From positions 55,558,431-55,622,430 of the forward strand of contig OY755252.1 of the NCBI GenBank assembly GCA_963576725.1: 64,000 nt of DNA. Direction: 5' to 3'. Made by a program: the position numbers and the translations under genes. The stretch is from Azorinus chamasolen (lineage: Eukaryota > Mollusca > Bivalvia > Cardiida > Solecurtidae). Every line of letters starts with the position of its first letter. Positions within the stretch are counted from its first letter, which is position 1. Below, in pieces: positions 1 through 13,800 of the stretch. The notes below the pieces were generated by a model. The model was not told the origin of the DNA, searched no databases, and worked only from the letters and a program-made list of their open reading frames with translations.

Positions 1-690
1 AAAGGTACTCCGCATTGTCTGCAAAGATACTCCGCACTGTTTGTACTCCACACGTTTTGCAAAGGTACTCCGCCAAACTGTTTTCAAGGTACTTCACACT
101 GTTTGTACTCCCCATTGTTGACCTCAACACTGTTGACAAGGGTTCTCCACAGTTTTCAAAGGCACCCCACACTACTTGTACTCCACACAATTTACAAAGG
201 TACGCCACGCTGTTTGTACTCCACACTGTTTGTACTCCACACTGTATGTAAAGGAACTCCACCACATTGTTTTCAAAGGTACTCCACACTGATTGTACTC
301 CACATTGTTTGCAAAGGTACTCCACCACACTGTTTGCCAATGTACTCCACACTGCTTGTACTCCACACTGTTTGTACTCCACACTGTTTGCAAAGGTACT
401 CCACACTGCTTGTACTCCACACTGTTTGCAAAGGTACTCCACACTGCTTGTACTCCACATTGTTTGCAAAGGTACTCCACACTGCTTGTACTCCACACTG
501 CTTGTACTCCACACTGTTTGCAAAGGTACTCCACACTGCTTGTACTCCACACTGCTTGCAGAGGTACACCACCACACTGTTTGCAAAGGTACTTTACACT
601 GATTGTACTCCACACTACTTGCAAAGGTACTCCACCACATTGTTTGCAATGGTACTCCACACTGCTTGCATTCCACACTGTTTGCAAAGG
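1..690. repeat. Satellite of mixed 16- and 22-bp units
   Basis: Units of the type TACTCCACACTGTTTG, with or without an added CAAAGG, alternate irregularly from the window edge to about 690, and one stray copy lies near 900-930. The open frames on both strands here (for example 103-813 and 172-687) are periodic by-products of the repeat, not genes. Confidence 0.9.
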
Positions 691-1146
691 TTTTGTCTTT
701 TTGTGTTGATTAGCGTCCGTTTCTGCTCACTATGGGCTAATTGGACGCCCCAGAGAGAGGGGAGACGATACATAGAAACTCGGGCGCGATGCCCCACTCT
801 TACTATCGACTGAGTTTCTCTGGTTCTTTTAGATGCCCAGTGTAAAGCACTGATACATTGGACCTCGGTTTATAGTTAATAGTCTCGTCCGGCAAAGTTT
901 GTACTCCACACTGTTTGCAAAGGTACATGTACTCATATTCGCTCATATTGTGCCACGCGCAATTAGTCATTTTCCGGCGCCCGTGGCGATGAAAGACTTA
1001 CAAATACATGTAGTATGCTCAGCCTTCATATTTATTGAAAAACATAAATACAGTGTCAAATAGTTTGGATCCTGCTGATACGATAACGTACCCGTTGTCT
1101 CATCTGGATCCACACTGTTTGCATTTCTTAAGACATTCCTTCCTAG

Positions 1147-1436
1147 ACTTTTGTTAGGCACAACCTCTGAATGAATCTACAAAAAGGAGCATTTACTAGG
1201 GAAAAGCAAAGTTTTAGAATTGTGTAGTTTTGAAACCATTGTGATACACCATTTACTCGTATTTTAGACACAGCCTCTTTAAATGAATCTATCGAAAAGG
1301 AGCATTTACTAGAGAAAAGGCAAGTTTCAGAATTGTGTTTTGAAACCAGTGTGATAAATATAGCATTTGCTCATATTTATCACAATAGTTTCAAAACATG
1401 TATTTTACAGAGGCGTAAGAATGCGTCAGTAGGAGG
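1147..1436. mobile_element. Two tandem fragments of the GAAACCATTGTGATAAAT MITE (family D)
   Basis: Two successive stretches share the family D arm (AAAGGAGCATTTACTAG, then GAAACCAxTGTGATA). The second also has the mirrored arm ending in ACAATAGTTTC. The outer TTAA ends are not intact, so this is a decayed or duplicated copy. Confidence 0.6.
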
Positions 1437-1529
1437 GTGTTGGTTAATTACACACTCGCTCATTGCAGCAAACCATGTCTCCGTGGTGGCGAACGATTTT
1501 TACATATAGTACGGATTGTAATTTCAGAG

Positions 1530-1690
1530 GTCCAGATAAGATGCGTAAATTAAAGTTGATTCAAGAATGACTTCTTTATTTCTCCACCAAAACATATACT
1601 GTGACCACTCTTTAGAATCGTCGAGACGATTCTAAAGAGCAGTCACAGTATAGGGTTTGGTGGCGAAATGGCGATTTAAGTATGTGGGCA
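1530..1690. mobile_element. Family A hairpin MITE
   Basis: A long imperfect palindrome centred near 1624. The arms read CTCCACCAAA then ACTGTGACCACTCTTTAGAA, mirrored after GTCGAGAC. The outer flank AGATAAGATGCGTAAATTAA recurs beside other family A copies in the window. Confidence 0.7.
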
Positions 1691-1796
1691 AATTAGAGTC
1701 AGGTCGTGAATATCGGAGCAAGGGTTAATTAATTTGATTCTTGCATCAAAATTATAAAACAAAGAAATGTTATCTCCATGACAAACTGCATAGAAT

Positions 1797-1900
1797 TTGA
1801 GCTATCATATGCCGTAAGCAAACAGAGCAGACACTGATCAGACGGTTCTAAAAGGAGAAGTCTAATATGGGTCTACTCGGTTTGTAAAGATGTGAAATGG
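1797..1900. mobile_element. Family B MITE fragment with decayed central palindrome
   Basis: It carries GCAAACAGAGCAGAC and the mirrored GGTCTACTCGGTTTG arm around a damaged centre. No TTAA end is visible. Confidence 0.5.
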
Positions 1901-2056
1901 AGTCTCCACCAGGTAAATCGTTCAGATAAACAGTCCTATAAATAATCACCTGCGTTCTCGTTTCCCTTGTTGGTAAAACCTGAAAAGTAAATCAGAAAGA
2001 AAAAATGTACCTGTTACACATAAAACACCCCTCATTAATATCCCGATGTTTACGTT

Positions 2057-2292
2057 TTAAGCCATTACTCCATAGATACGCATTTACAGACCCAAATCAT
2101 AGGCTCCGATAGGAACCGTCTGACCAGCATCTGCTCTGTTTGCTTATGATATAATACAGCTATGATTCTGCAGTTTCTGCCATGACCAAAAATTCCCGAG
2201 TTTATGTGATTATATAAAAAAACCAATCTAATGAATATCGATGTTGTCTTTAGTTCTAACATAAACATCTATGGAGTAAAGGGATAGATTAA
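2057..2292. mobile_element. Family B MITE, TTAA-bounded
   Basis: TTAA stands at both ends, with mirrored termini CCATTACTCCATAGA and TCTATGGAGTAA. The core palindrome sits around 2085-2150 (CCGTCTGACCAGCATCTGCT). The 67-residue frame here is MITE sequence. Confidence 0.65.
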
Positions 2293-2897
2293 GCCATACC
2301 GCAAAACTGTAAAAGTCTGCGTATTACAGAGCATGTACTCTCACGCAAATGGTTTTATATCTTGAAAATAGACTGGATTTTACAATTTCTACTTCCATAT
2401 TCCACCTTCTTAAAGTGTTAGTCCCTACAATATACGCAGATTAAACATGCTCTTTGTTGTGTTCAATCGTTCTCATGTAGATTGTCAATTTGAATTTACA
2501 GTAACATGTATATTGAAACATATCCCTGTATTACAAAAACCCAAACGTTGTCGCCGATACTTATAATTCATTTCTTGCATGTAAAACGAAGTACAATGTA
2601 CAGTAAAAACTCGATACTAGGAAATTTAGTAATGAAGATTTTATGACTTTGTAGACAAGTTGCTGCTAAATGCTAAATCGACATTTTACTGTATTATTGT
2701 CGAACAGTTATGACACTAAAACGCAACCCGAATAAATACTGAAACATTTACATCGGCCAACAACATTGTGAAAGTTTTGTCTTTAGCGTTTATTCGATTT
2801 ACTTTCTTCAACACTCGGAGTTGGGTGTAAAGAAAGGAACACATAACTTTAGAATTGATGTAGAACAATAATTGTTCAGCACCCTACATGTGAATAT

Positions 2898-3010
2898 TTA
2901 ACCCTTTCAACGCTTTTCAGCACATTTGCAAAAAGAGTAGACCCAGATCAGATGGCTCCTGTAGGAGCCGTCTGATCAGGGTCTGCTCAGTTTGTTTATG
3001 GAATCATATA
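2898..3010. mobile_element. Family B MITE, left end plus core palindrome
   Basis: It starts TTAACCCTTTCAACG and contains the near-perfect palindrome 2932-2999 (AGACGGCTCC-type centre). A matching right TTAA end was not found nearby. Confidence 0.6.
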
Positions 3011-3727
3011 GCGGGAAAAGCGTTTTCACATTCCCAATTAAATATAATAGTTCAGTTGTATATAGGATTGTTGTCATCTACATGTAAAGATCATAAAACA
3101 AAATCACCAAGCACGTGCGAATGCAATAGAATCCTTTACCTCATAAAAATAAAATTAATGTATCACTCTATGGATATTTATTAGCTGAATTTAATAATAA
3201 ATTATGAACATGAGAATGTGTACCATGGTAGAAACTGTAGAATCATTTCTATGTAAGTCTATATTCAGAGCATATCCTGATCAGACGACTGCTACAGTAA
3301 CCGCATGATCTGGGTCTACTCTGTTTGCAAAATCACCTCTAATAGGCAGAGAGTTTATGGTACACGGTTTGCATGCTTTGTTCTATCGTCTATTACGGAT
3401 GTTTTACGACATTGTTAAAAATGGCTTTAATTTTACGACATTCAAAATAAAAGGCCGTACAAAATAAAAGGCGGCGCAAAATAAAAGAAGTTTAAAGTTT
3501 CATCATATACATGTTGGAATGAAATTTTAAACCCGGAATATAAAATGTAAATGTGAGTTTTACTCTCAACTCTTTCGCCACTATAGGAGAATATGTAATA
3601 TTATTTGCAAACAGGATTGATCCTGATGAGACGTTCGCAGTTAGCGGGCAAGGATTCAATATTTCAAAATTCAAAAACATTTTATTACTGACTTAAACAC
3701 TGACGTGTTTCTTGTTACATGATATAA

Positions 3728-4166
3728 TTAACCCTTCCCTCCATACCAACCCCTTTACACGCATTAGCAAATAGTGTCATCTATAGGAGCCGTCTGATCC
3801 ACAGGAGTTTGGACCGCTTCAGGGAGGTCTATTTGTACTATAAAATATAGTACATATAGACCCCATGAAGCGGTCCAGATCCCTGTGGTCTGATCAGAGT
3901 CTGATCAGTTTGCTTTTGACATGATATATCTGATTGTACAGGGATTTATTCAAAGCAAAATACGTCCTTGAAAAAATTACATTATGCAAATTCAGCTTAT
4001 ACATAACATGAAGAAGCACCGACTCTAAATCTTGAATCAGTCGGAAATGTGTACAGCAGACGACAATGCTGACATTGAAAGGGCTAATACACAAGGAGCC
4101 GTCTGATCTGGGTCTGCTCTGTTTGCAAATGCATGAAAACACGTTTAAATATTAAGGAAATGGTTA
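3728..4166. mobile_element. Family B MITE carrying an inserted second hairpin
   Basis: TTAA ends bracket two family B palindrome halves. One is interrupted at about 3797-3885 by an unrelated palindrome (GGACCGCTTCA...TGAAGCGGTCC with TATAGTAC arms). A fragment of the family C tail (GCAGACGACAATGCTG) is also present near 4055-4090. It is a nested, composite copy. Confidence 0.6.
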
Positions 4167-4477
4167 AGCAACCACTTGTATTTGTAGACAATTATGTTTA
4201 TGCATGAGCTATTTTAACGCCACGATCGCCGGAAAGCGACCCCCAGGACTTGCTGCAGTGGCCGAATTTGAGATGACACGTGCATACAGTTTGGATCCAG
4301 ATGAGATACCGAGTAACTCGGCGTTTCATCAGGAGCCCAACTAGTTGACACTCAATTTACGTTTGGAGAAGAAATTGAAGGACTTCCATTCTAATACTAA
4401 ACGCAGACGACAGTGTGTGCAGACGACAATTTTTTGGCGCCAAAGGAGTTCACTGATCTTTCTAATGAAACTTTTTG

Positions 4478-4735
4478 ATCCCTTTCCCTGTTCTATGTGT
4501 ATTCCAAATTTCAATACCTACTGAATATTCATGGACAAAATAGTTATATTGTATAATGAAATATGGAAGATGAAACATTGTAGTCATTTTAGAAAGTAAA
4601 GAAACAGAACTATCAAATTCCATTAGCAATCAGAGCAGACCCTGATCCGACGGCTCCTATATGAGCCTTCTGATATGGGTATTTATTCTGTGTTTGCAAA
4701 AACGTGAAAATACGTCTATATGAAGGAAAGGGTTA
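4478..4735. mobile_element. Family B MITE, reverse orientation
   Basis: CCCTTTCCCTGTTCTATG begins the element and GAAGGAAAGGGTTA ends it. A CCTACTGAATATTCATGGAC block and the GCAAxCAGAGCAGACCCTGA palindrome lie between, as in intact copies at 34448 and 60413. Confidence 0.65.
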
Positions 4736-5029
4736 CATTCATACTAACACTCCCAATCCTGTCAAAGAGCAGGCAACAGTTGGCGACTGCTTCGCAATCA
4801 CTTCAATCTGAAAAAGACAGAATAAATAAATGTTTACTTCACAATCATTTCAATCTGAAAAGGACGGAAAAAATTACATGTTTACTTCACAGTCCCGTAT
4901 AGCCAGATTCTGTACGAGTCTTCTTATCAGTGTCTGCTTTGTTTGCTTATTTGTTAAAGATTCCTTCTGTTTCTTATGGAAATACATTTCCTTATTTTCT
5001 ACAAGTTTTTGTAAGTAAGAGGCAAACTA

Positions 5030-5236
5030 CAGGGTGAGGCAAAAGATAAACCCTTTGAATGCGGGGAAACTTCGATATCTCGAACTCGGATAATTCGAAC
5101 TTTGGGTTAACTCGAACTAAAAGTTCGGGCCTTCCAAAACAGAATTGCTTTTAAATATACTCAACAAAAATATTTAAGGGCCAGTGGTACTTTTCCCATA
5201 GGGTTTATGCAATGACCCTACAACTTTGGCACCCTG
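5030..5236. mobile_element. Tc1/mariner-like MITE (CAGGGTG termini)
   Basis: TA flanks a 207-bp element with terminal inverted repeats CAGGGTGAGGCAAAAG and CTTTGGCACCCTG. The interior contains a CGATATCTCGAACTCGG stretch like the pogo-type MITE at 46339. No coding sequence. Confidence 0.5.
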
Positions 5237-5546
5237 TATTTTCCATATACATAAATGAACTTCGACAATACATGTATTTACAGGAAGTATTGTCAAAAGG
5301 TCAAACTACAGATTCCAGTGAGATTGGGTTATGCAAAGATCCTAAAGGCATCCGTGGAATAAAAAAACAACAAAATTGGGAATTTCTGAAATTCTCCAAA
5401 AAAGTAAATTTCATTTTACTTTTATCTGGAATACCAATAAACCTGATTTTGGTATGTCAAACAATTTGGTAAACCTTTCCATGTTCCATTATTTCCAATA
5501 TTGATATGATTCCGATTTCCAAAGCAAAGAAAACTCCTGTTGAAAA

Positions 5547-5705
5547 TTATGCATTTTTTGTGAAAAACATCGTTTTACATTTCTGTCTCCACGGAGGTGC
5601 ATAAGACTCCCGCACGTATAATTTTGATAGACTACTCCACTCTGAAAAGTCGGCGTTGAAATGGTTAAAGGCGTTTAACTTTGAACTTGCTGGGTAAATA
5701 CCTAT
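5547..5705 (-). CDS. SEA gene exon 9 (last exon in model)
   Basis: After acceptor TTATATTCTGCAG the frame is open from IGIYPASSKLNAFNHFNADF through EWSSLSKLYVRESYAPPWRQ to a TAA at 5547-5549. A weak alternative donor AAAT|GTAAAA at 5577-5578 would leave the exon in phase 1, so further exons may exist. No AATAAA was seen close downstream. Confidence 0.68.
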   Translation of the reverse strand: MGIYPASSKLNAFNHFNADFSEWSSLSKLYVRESYAPPWRQKCKTMFFTKNA

Positions 5706-8700
5706 CTGCAGAATATAAGAAACCACCATGAGTATTCATGCAGGATATGAATATCTCACCGAGGGTCAGAAAAGCATCGAGGCACTCACTTACAACGCAC
5801 GCTGTCTGTCGTTAAATACAATACCAGGAACCAAGATAAAGCGTTAAAAGATAATGTTTCGCCACCAGATGGCGCTCGTGACCGTGACTCTTACTTACCA
5901 TGTAATACATGAAGTCCACGCTGTCTGCCGTTACATCCAGTACCGGGAACCAAAGATAATACCGCTCTGTATCTGAAATAATTAGGGAAAAAGCCTTTTA
6001 CAGTGCTCCCTCCCTACAACGGCCCTCTCAATAACGAGTCCATCCTTACAGCAACGCATGTCACTGTTTCCGAAACAACAAGGCTCCAGAAACAACTTTT
6101 TCCATCGTATTTTCTTTATGCCTCTATCAAACCCTATGTTGTGACCACTCTTTAGAATCGTCACTTTGTGACGATTCTAAAGAGTGGTCACAACAAAGGG
6201 TTTGGTTGAGGCATAACGATTTTAGTTCTCGAAATACACCTTATCTGGGGATCTGCAAACAAGCTAATTATGTTTGATTTTCCCTCCCTATAACAACTCC
6301 CACTGAACAACACACACACACTGTACAATCTTCGTATCCCAAAGGGTGTCGTTGTAGAGAGGGAGCGCTGTATCTAAATCCTGATTACAGCTGCATCAAA
6401 TATCAGTCAGTGTGTCATTCAAAACTACACCAAAATTAAGTCATAGTCACTGTATCACCAGTCTACAGTACATAAATCTAAGTCATAGCCATCACACCAA
6501 CAGTCAGTGTCATCAATCACTGTGTCATCCTAGACTCCTTTAACCTAAATCATAGCCACTGTGTCATAAGAAACGGTGTCATTCCAGATTATGTTAAGTC
6601 GAAGTAATTGTCACCGTGCCATAAATCACCGTGTCATTCCTGACTCTAAACTTAAACCATAGTCACTGTGTCATCAGCCAATGACCGTGTCATTCCAGAT
6701 TCAATTAAACGTAAGTCGTAGCAGCAGTGTCACCAGTTACTGTACCATTCCAAACTCCATTAAATTTAAGACAAAGCCACTATGTCATCAGTCACTGTGT
6801 CATTCTGGACTCCACTGAAACTAAACAATTATGTCACCAGCCACTGTGTCAACAGTTACTGTGTCATCAGTCACTATGTCATTCCAGACTGCTCTAAATA
6901 TTTTAGTCATTGCCACTGTGTGACCAGTCTCTGAGTCATCAGCCAATGTGTCATTCCAGGCCCAATAAAACCTGTGTCATAGCTACTGTGTCACCAACTA
7001 CTGTGTCATTCAACTCTTCTAAACCTACATGCAATTCAAAAGTACTGTGTCATCAGTCACTGTGTCATTCCAGGGTCCACTAAACCTAAGTCATAGTCAC
7101 AGTGTCACCAATCACTGTATCATTCCAGACTTCACTAAACCTAAACCATAGCAACTGTGTCTTCAGTCACTGTGTCATTCCAGACTCCTGTTAAGTCATA
7201 CTCATTGTGTCATCAGCCATTATGCTATGCTAGACTGAACGAAATCTAAGTCATTGAGATTTTAATGGTACTTTTTTCAAGGTGCTGCTTAGTAGAGAGA
7301 GCGTTGGTGGAATGGTTATTAAAATGACATGAAAATAAATAAAGCATTTCCTGGACTGAAAATGTGAATGAGAAAATAGATTAAAGAATCTAGATCTACC
7401 CAATATCTCTAACAGTTTGTAAAGCTGAATGATTTAGTAGTAAATAGTGTAGACCTTGAACAAACGGCTCATTTGCTAGTCTACGTGTATTCGCCAATAG
7501 ATCTATTTGTCCATATATCCAGGATAATTAGAGTAACGTATTAATAAGTAATTAATTAGTAATAATTTAGTAATAAGAGTAAGGTGACTGTGTAATAAGT
7601 ATAAGCATTTATCAGTCTTTAGAAACAGGTGGTTGTGTAATGCAAAACGGAAGTAATGCAGAAAGCTCCATTTCGGAGCTGTGTTGATTTCGATCTTTTA
7701 TCCTACACTAACCCATTCCCTCATACTGACGGCTTTTGACGACTGTGTAAAAGTCACTTTGTGAAACCATTGTGATAAATAGAGCATTTGCTCCTATAGG
7801 AGCAAATGCTCTATTTATTACAATGGTTTCAAACTACAAAATTCTAAAAAAATCATTTTCTCTATCTAATGCTCCTTTTTGGTAGATTTATTAAAAGATG
7901 TTGTATCTAAAAATAGCCTAAGAGGTAATGGGTTAAAATACCATCTGTCTTACAGGCCGTTAACACTCTTTGGCATCATACTCGTTTAGTACAGTAACTG
8001 ATGACGTACCTTCATTATCACAGTTATTGAATATTTCTCTGGTTGAAGTCGGTGTATGTGACGTAGTAGTCAGCGCATCTGACGTCACATGTGAACGTGT
8101 TGACGTAGTTAACGTTGTCGTAGTGGTGGTGCTGATTGATAGCTGTGACGTACTTGGCGTACTGGTGCTAGTTGACGTACTTGGCGTACTGGTGCTAGTT
8201 GACGTACTTGGCGTACTGGTGCTAGTAGTCAGGGCGACTGTTGGTGGTTTACCCGTCTCTAAAAAAAAAGAAATCACGTGATATCAATGTTTATACCACA
8301 GCTCCTCTCTACACTGGCCGCTTAGTCAATAACTAAAGGGTGTCTTTCAAAGCAGGTAGCTTATCAGGGTCTGCTCTGTTTGCTTATGGACTTACAGGGG
8401 CGTAGCAGAATCCAAATATATGTATTGTACGCATCGTGGCTCTATTGGTCCGACGGTGTGATCCCCCGCGGAATTTTAGAATTGTTTTGAAAGCATTGTG
8501 ATAAATAGAATAGTGCATTTGCTCCTATAGGAGCAAATGCTCTATTTATCACAATGGTTCCAGGTGGCTTTAACAGAGGTGCCAAAAAGGCGTAAGTATG
8601 AAGGACTAGAATAAAGCTTACATGATAAGAATAAACGTTAACAAAGTAAACCCCACCCACCCCTATACACTTTAGCCTTCATTTTGTGTTCCATTTTAAC

Positions 8701-10542
8701 AATAATAATGTTTTCACCTTTCAGATTAATGTTACTGCACGTGCGTAGGTGCGTATCACTAGCTATGCCCATAACTTATATAGATCTAGATCTGATTCAA
8801 CAGTTTCTTTCATGACCAAAATATCCTGAGGATATACTGTGAATCCCTCCATGAATTTATGCATACTTTATGACTATGCTTTATGCAGACTTTATGACAT
8901 AGAACTTCATAAAACTCCAAACTGAAATTTAATCTCGTGTTATTAAACAGCGTACTAAACCACCCATTCTCATAGTTAAAATAGTATTTACATAAATGCA
9001 TTGTCACTCAGAAGTTACTAGCAACTTTGACCTCAGCAGTACAGTTAAACTTACTCCACAATGCCGCCTATTTACACATTTTAAGCACTCTTTGAGGACT
9101 TTTAGAATCTGTCCGCACCTATTTTTAGCATTTTATAACCATTACCCTAACCCAACCCTAGTATATAAAACAAGAGCACCGCAAGCGGATGCGAACGCTC
9201 GTCTGTTATCATTTTGGTATGTGTGGATAGGCCTTGTCAAGCTGAACATGCATACAAAAAATGAAGGTTGTAAATGAAAAATTGTCAATCTTAAGATTTG
9301 GACGACGACGACAACGAGTACGACGACAACGACGACGCGGACGCCGGGGTTACGACAATAACTCGTGATTTCTTCGAAACAAACGAGCTAATGAATGAAA
9401 TTCACAGTAAGGTTTTTGGGTGCAGACAGATTCTAAAGTCTAGCCGCGAAGCCTTGTCGCCTAGCCGCGCGCCCCTAGCCGCGCCTTTTTACATCGTTAT
9501 TTACAGAGCATGTTCAGATCAGACAGCTCCTGCGGGTACGTAAACGTATGTTCTATCTGTTGGTATATTGGTTAACTCTTTCGATTTCAATGTCGCGTCA
9601 TTGATTACCTATGCAAAAAGTTTAGATCCAGATGAGACGTCTAGGATCAAAACAGTTTGTTATTGTGACAATGGTTTTTGCAACAAAAATCTGGAAAAAA
9701 TAAAATTGTAGCAGATGATGAAGTTTGCAGACGACAAAAGTTGGCAGCAAAAGAGTTTAACCAACAGACCAGAGGTTGAACAGGTGTCATGTTTTTCCCA
9801 GTATGATCTTAGTCAATATTTTTTTTACAGTAAAACAACTATTGTAAATGTAAGGAAAAGTCCGGTTATATGCTGTCTGAATCTGTTTCTCCAATCCGTT
9901 CTTTCTTACATGAATACTCAAGGAGAAAAGCGATAACGACAAACTCACGTATAACGAACACACTGCCTCGTTCAACAACGCCGCTGTTCTCAATAACATC
10001 CTTTACAGCAGTGTCTCCTACTGGTTTCAACTCTCTCTCGGTTGTGGTATTGGCTGCATGGTTTATTGTAACTGTTCTCTCCAGTTTAACTTCCAACTGA
10101 ATGCGGAAAGCTACGACTACACTTCCTGGGCTGGAAATGTAATGAGAAAATAGATAAGATGAGAACTATTGTAGAATCTCCATGCAGAACTACAGATATT
10201 AAAATCGTCATTTCTCCACCATCTTAAGAATCGTCTCAATGAGACGATTCTAAAGAGTGGTCACAACATAGGGTTTGGTGGAGAAATAAAGAAGTCATTC
10301 TTGAAAATGTTTTAATTTACGATTTAATTTAACTTATCTAGAACTCTCTCTATACAGGCCACAAAGCTGTCTTTAACAATCAGCCTGTTGCGGGTGGATG
10401 GGTAATTATTATTTGCAAACAGTTTGAATCCAGATAAGACGCCGAGTAACTCGGCATCTCATCAAGATTCAAACTGTTTGACAATCTGATTGCATTATTA
10501 TTATTATTATTATTATTACTGCTATCATTATTATTTGAGAGA

Positions 10543-10580
<38 letters not shown>

Positions 10581-10587
10581 CAGAGAC

Positions 10588-10618
<31 letters not shown>

Positions 10619-10813
10619 CAGAGAGAGAGACAGAGAGAGAGAGAGAGACAGAGAGACAGAGACAGAGAGAGAGACAGAGAGGGAGAGACAGAGATACAGA
10701 TACACAGAGACAGAGAGAGAGAGAGGGAGAGGGAGAGACAGACAGAGAGAGACAGACAGAGAGAGACAGAGAGAGACACAGAGAGAGAGACAGACAAAGA
10801 CAGAGACAGACAC

Positions 10814-10850
<37 letters not shown>

Positions 10851-13800
10851 CAGACAGACAGACAGAGAGAGACAGAGACACAGACACAGAGAGAGACAGA
10901 GAGAGACAGAGACAGAGACAGACATATAGACAGACAGACATATAGACAGACAGAGACAGATGGAGACACGGATAGAGACTGAGACACAGACATACAGGCA
11001 GAAACTAGCAGAAACAATAATTTCTAAAAGGATTGGCCGAATCGGAATAAGTCAAAACGGCACAGTTTCAAGAGGACTGTTCTTGTTTTAACAGTATGTA
11101 ATGGGTTAATACTTAATAGTATACAATAAAACCTGTCTCAAGCGGTCATCAGAAAGATATATAGTTATGGGTATGTAAGGCAGGTGGTAGCTTAATACAG
11201 GTCAAGAGTAATGCAGACAGAAAGTTCCTATCGGAGGAACTTTCTGTAATACGTTTGCCTCGCATTAAGGCAAGCTGCTTTTTAACCCTTCTCTTGCAGA
11301 GTTTTAAAATACATTTCTCCTTCTTTACCCATGCACTGTTGTATAATTACGTTTATCTTCACTGTGTCCAAGTATATCGCTGTGCAATCACTGCTGTGGA
11401 GTGCACTGGTTGCACAATCAACTTGTAAATAGTGCAGACCCTGATGAGACAGCTCCAACAGGAGATGTCTCATCTGGGTCTTCACTATTTACAGGTACGT
11501 ATATTGACGTGAACAGCAAGCGAAAGGTTAAGACTCTCATGTTCAATAAATGAACGACATGTTTTACTGTACGTAAGTTTGGATTGGATCACAGATAGCT
11601 GGAATATGTGTTTCTTTGTTTGTCTGAACTTACAAAAATCGAACTACGCTTGTGGCAACATATTGGTCGTTCGTTCTCGAGTCCTGGGAAAAGGCTTGGT
11701 CCATCTGTAAGATATAAGACACATACAGTAAACCCCCGCTAATGCAACCACCTAAAAGAGGTATAATTATGTGCGCTACATGCAGGTGGTAGCTTAATGC
11801 AGGAAAAAAGTATTGCAGAAAGCTCCTAGAGGAGCTTTCTGCATTACTTTTTTCCTGTATTAAGCAACCACCTGCTTATAAAGACACCCATATCTATTCA
11901 TTAAGTGGTCGCATTAGAGGGGTTTACTGTATTTGCACTGCAAATGTGTATAAAAGCAGGTAGTAGCTCAATGCAGAATGACAATAATGCATCAAGCTCC
12001 TTTTGGAGATTTCTGCATAACTGTCGCCCTGTATTAAACTACGTGTATGAAGACTGAGTGACTCAGAAATGTTCTTCTTTTTGTCGATGGCTATAAAGGG
12101 GTTTTACTATAAATGTAGACCTAGTTGTATTTGACTTTTAGGTGGACAAATGTTTGTCATGTGGACCCCTGTCCTATCGTAGTTATAACATGTACCTGAG
12201 TCCATTTCAAGTCAGCTCAAAACCAAATCGACTTGATTAACCATTAGTCTGCTATAAAAAAAATAATATATTTATGTCGAGTTACTCGGTGTCTCATCTG
12301 GACCCAAGCTGTTTGTGAATGAGAGACAGACCACTCTTAACGGGATAAAGGTTTGTGAAGTTTTTCTCGTTTTAGATAATCTCCAATTTACAATGAATTC
12401 GAAATCAATAAAAGTTAATTGATGTTGTATTTAACTTTCAGACACATTGAGTATTTATATAATAGCAATAAATTGTTTCTTTGAAACTTGAGACATGCAC
12501 AAATAAAAAGAATAACTGTCACTGGTTGAAACATTTAACGAAACTTTGACATATAGCTTATTGTTATTTCCTTTCCATCAGGCCTGTAAGCTTTTACTCT
12601 TACACTGCTATCCATGGCCAGACTCACATTGAAGAACAGTTTGGATCCAGGTGAGACGCCGAGTAACTCGGCATCTCGTCATAATCTAAGCCGTTTGACA
12701 CTCGGTCAAATGGCTTCTCAGATACTTGATCAAATAATAAGAATGGTACCAAGTTAAACTCTGAGTAGATATTTATGCCGGCAGGTTAACCCATTACTTC
12801 ATAGGCTATTTTTAGATACAACCTCTTTGAATAAATCTACCGAAAAGGAACATTAACTAGCGAAAAGGATTTTTTTAGAATTTATAGTTTGAAACCATTG
12901 TGATAAATAGAGCATTTGCTCCTATAGGAGCAAATGTTCTATTTATCACAATGGTTTCACAAAGTGACTTTTACAGAGTCGTCAATATGAGGGAATGGGT
13001 TAAGGGTATATTCACCGTAATACGTCTTCAAATAAATGGCTTACTGTCCGCTTTATCACAGTGGATTTTCTTCCTTTAATTTTCATATTCACTAGAAGCA
13101 GCACAATTTGGTACATAAGTTTTTTTTAAAAAAAATAAATCGGCCGCAGCATGTTAAGGGTCATTGTAGGGTTTCGACGTCAGCGAATGAAGAGCACACA
13201 AGTGAACGCAGAGCAAACACTATTCAGTGAGGAAGTAGGTTGTGCATGATTTCTGTTTTAGTTTAACCAAATATCATACTGTTTCTCTTGGTTTAATAAA
13301 CTGTGGGTAATTAGTGGGTTGTAAGTACATTGTAGTCAGCTCTGTCAGCGATTCTTTTTTACGCTGGTGATAACTAACATGAACAGAAACGGAATTCATG
13401 TATCTGTTAACCCTTTCCTTCATATAAACGTGGTTTGACGCAATCGCAAACAGAGTAGACCCAGATCAGACGGCTCCTATAGGAGTCGTCTGATCAGGGT
13501 CTGCTCTGTTTGCTAGTAGAATTTGATAGATCAGTTTCTTTTGTTTCTAAAATTCCTACTATGTTCCACCTTCCATATTTCATGATAACTCTTTTGTTCA
13601 TGAATATTCAGTAGGTATTGAAATATGAAATAATCAAAGAACATGGACAGGGTTAAGGTACAAATGGGTAATTTAACAAACCTCGGACACAAACTCGTCT
13701 GCTGTTTGGCGGTACAGAGCACTTCCGGGATCCTGAAGTTCGTTGTCCCAAGCTTTATTAGACAGTATAGCGTTGCCGGTGAAGAATTTACTTTTAGTAA

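Noticed and set aside
103..813. 236- and 171-codon frames in the first 800 bases
   Set aside because: Periodic satellite sequence without stops.
6380..7255. CRISPR-like array
   Set aside because: Units are diverged and contiguous without distinct spacers; eukaryotic minisatellite.
10380..11017. Long frames of Ser/Leu/Val or Arg/Glu/Thr on both strands
   Set aside because: Produced by the GA/GACA microsatellite.
12560..12645. Minus-strand stretch reading SSVRVKAYRPDG as the missing middle SEA exon
   Set aside because: No GT donor follows it, and the exon at 11634-11704 fits phase and motif on both sides.
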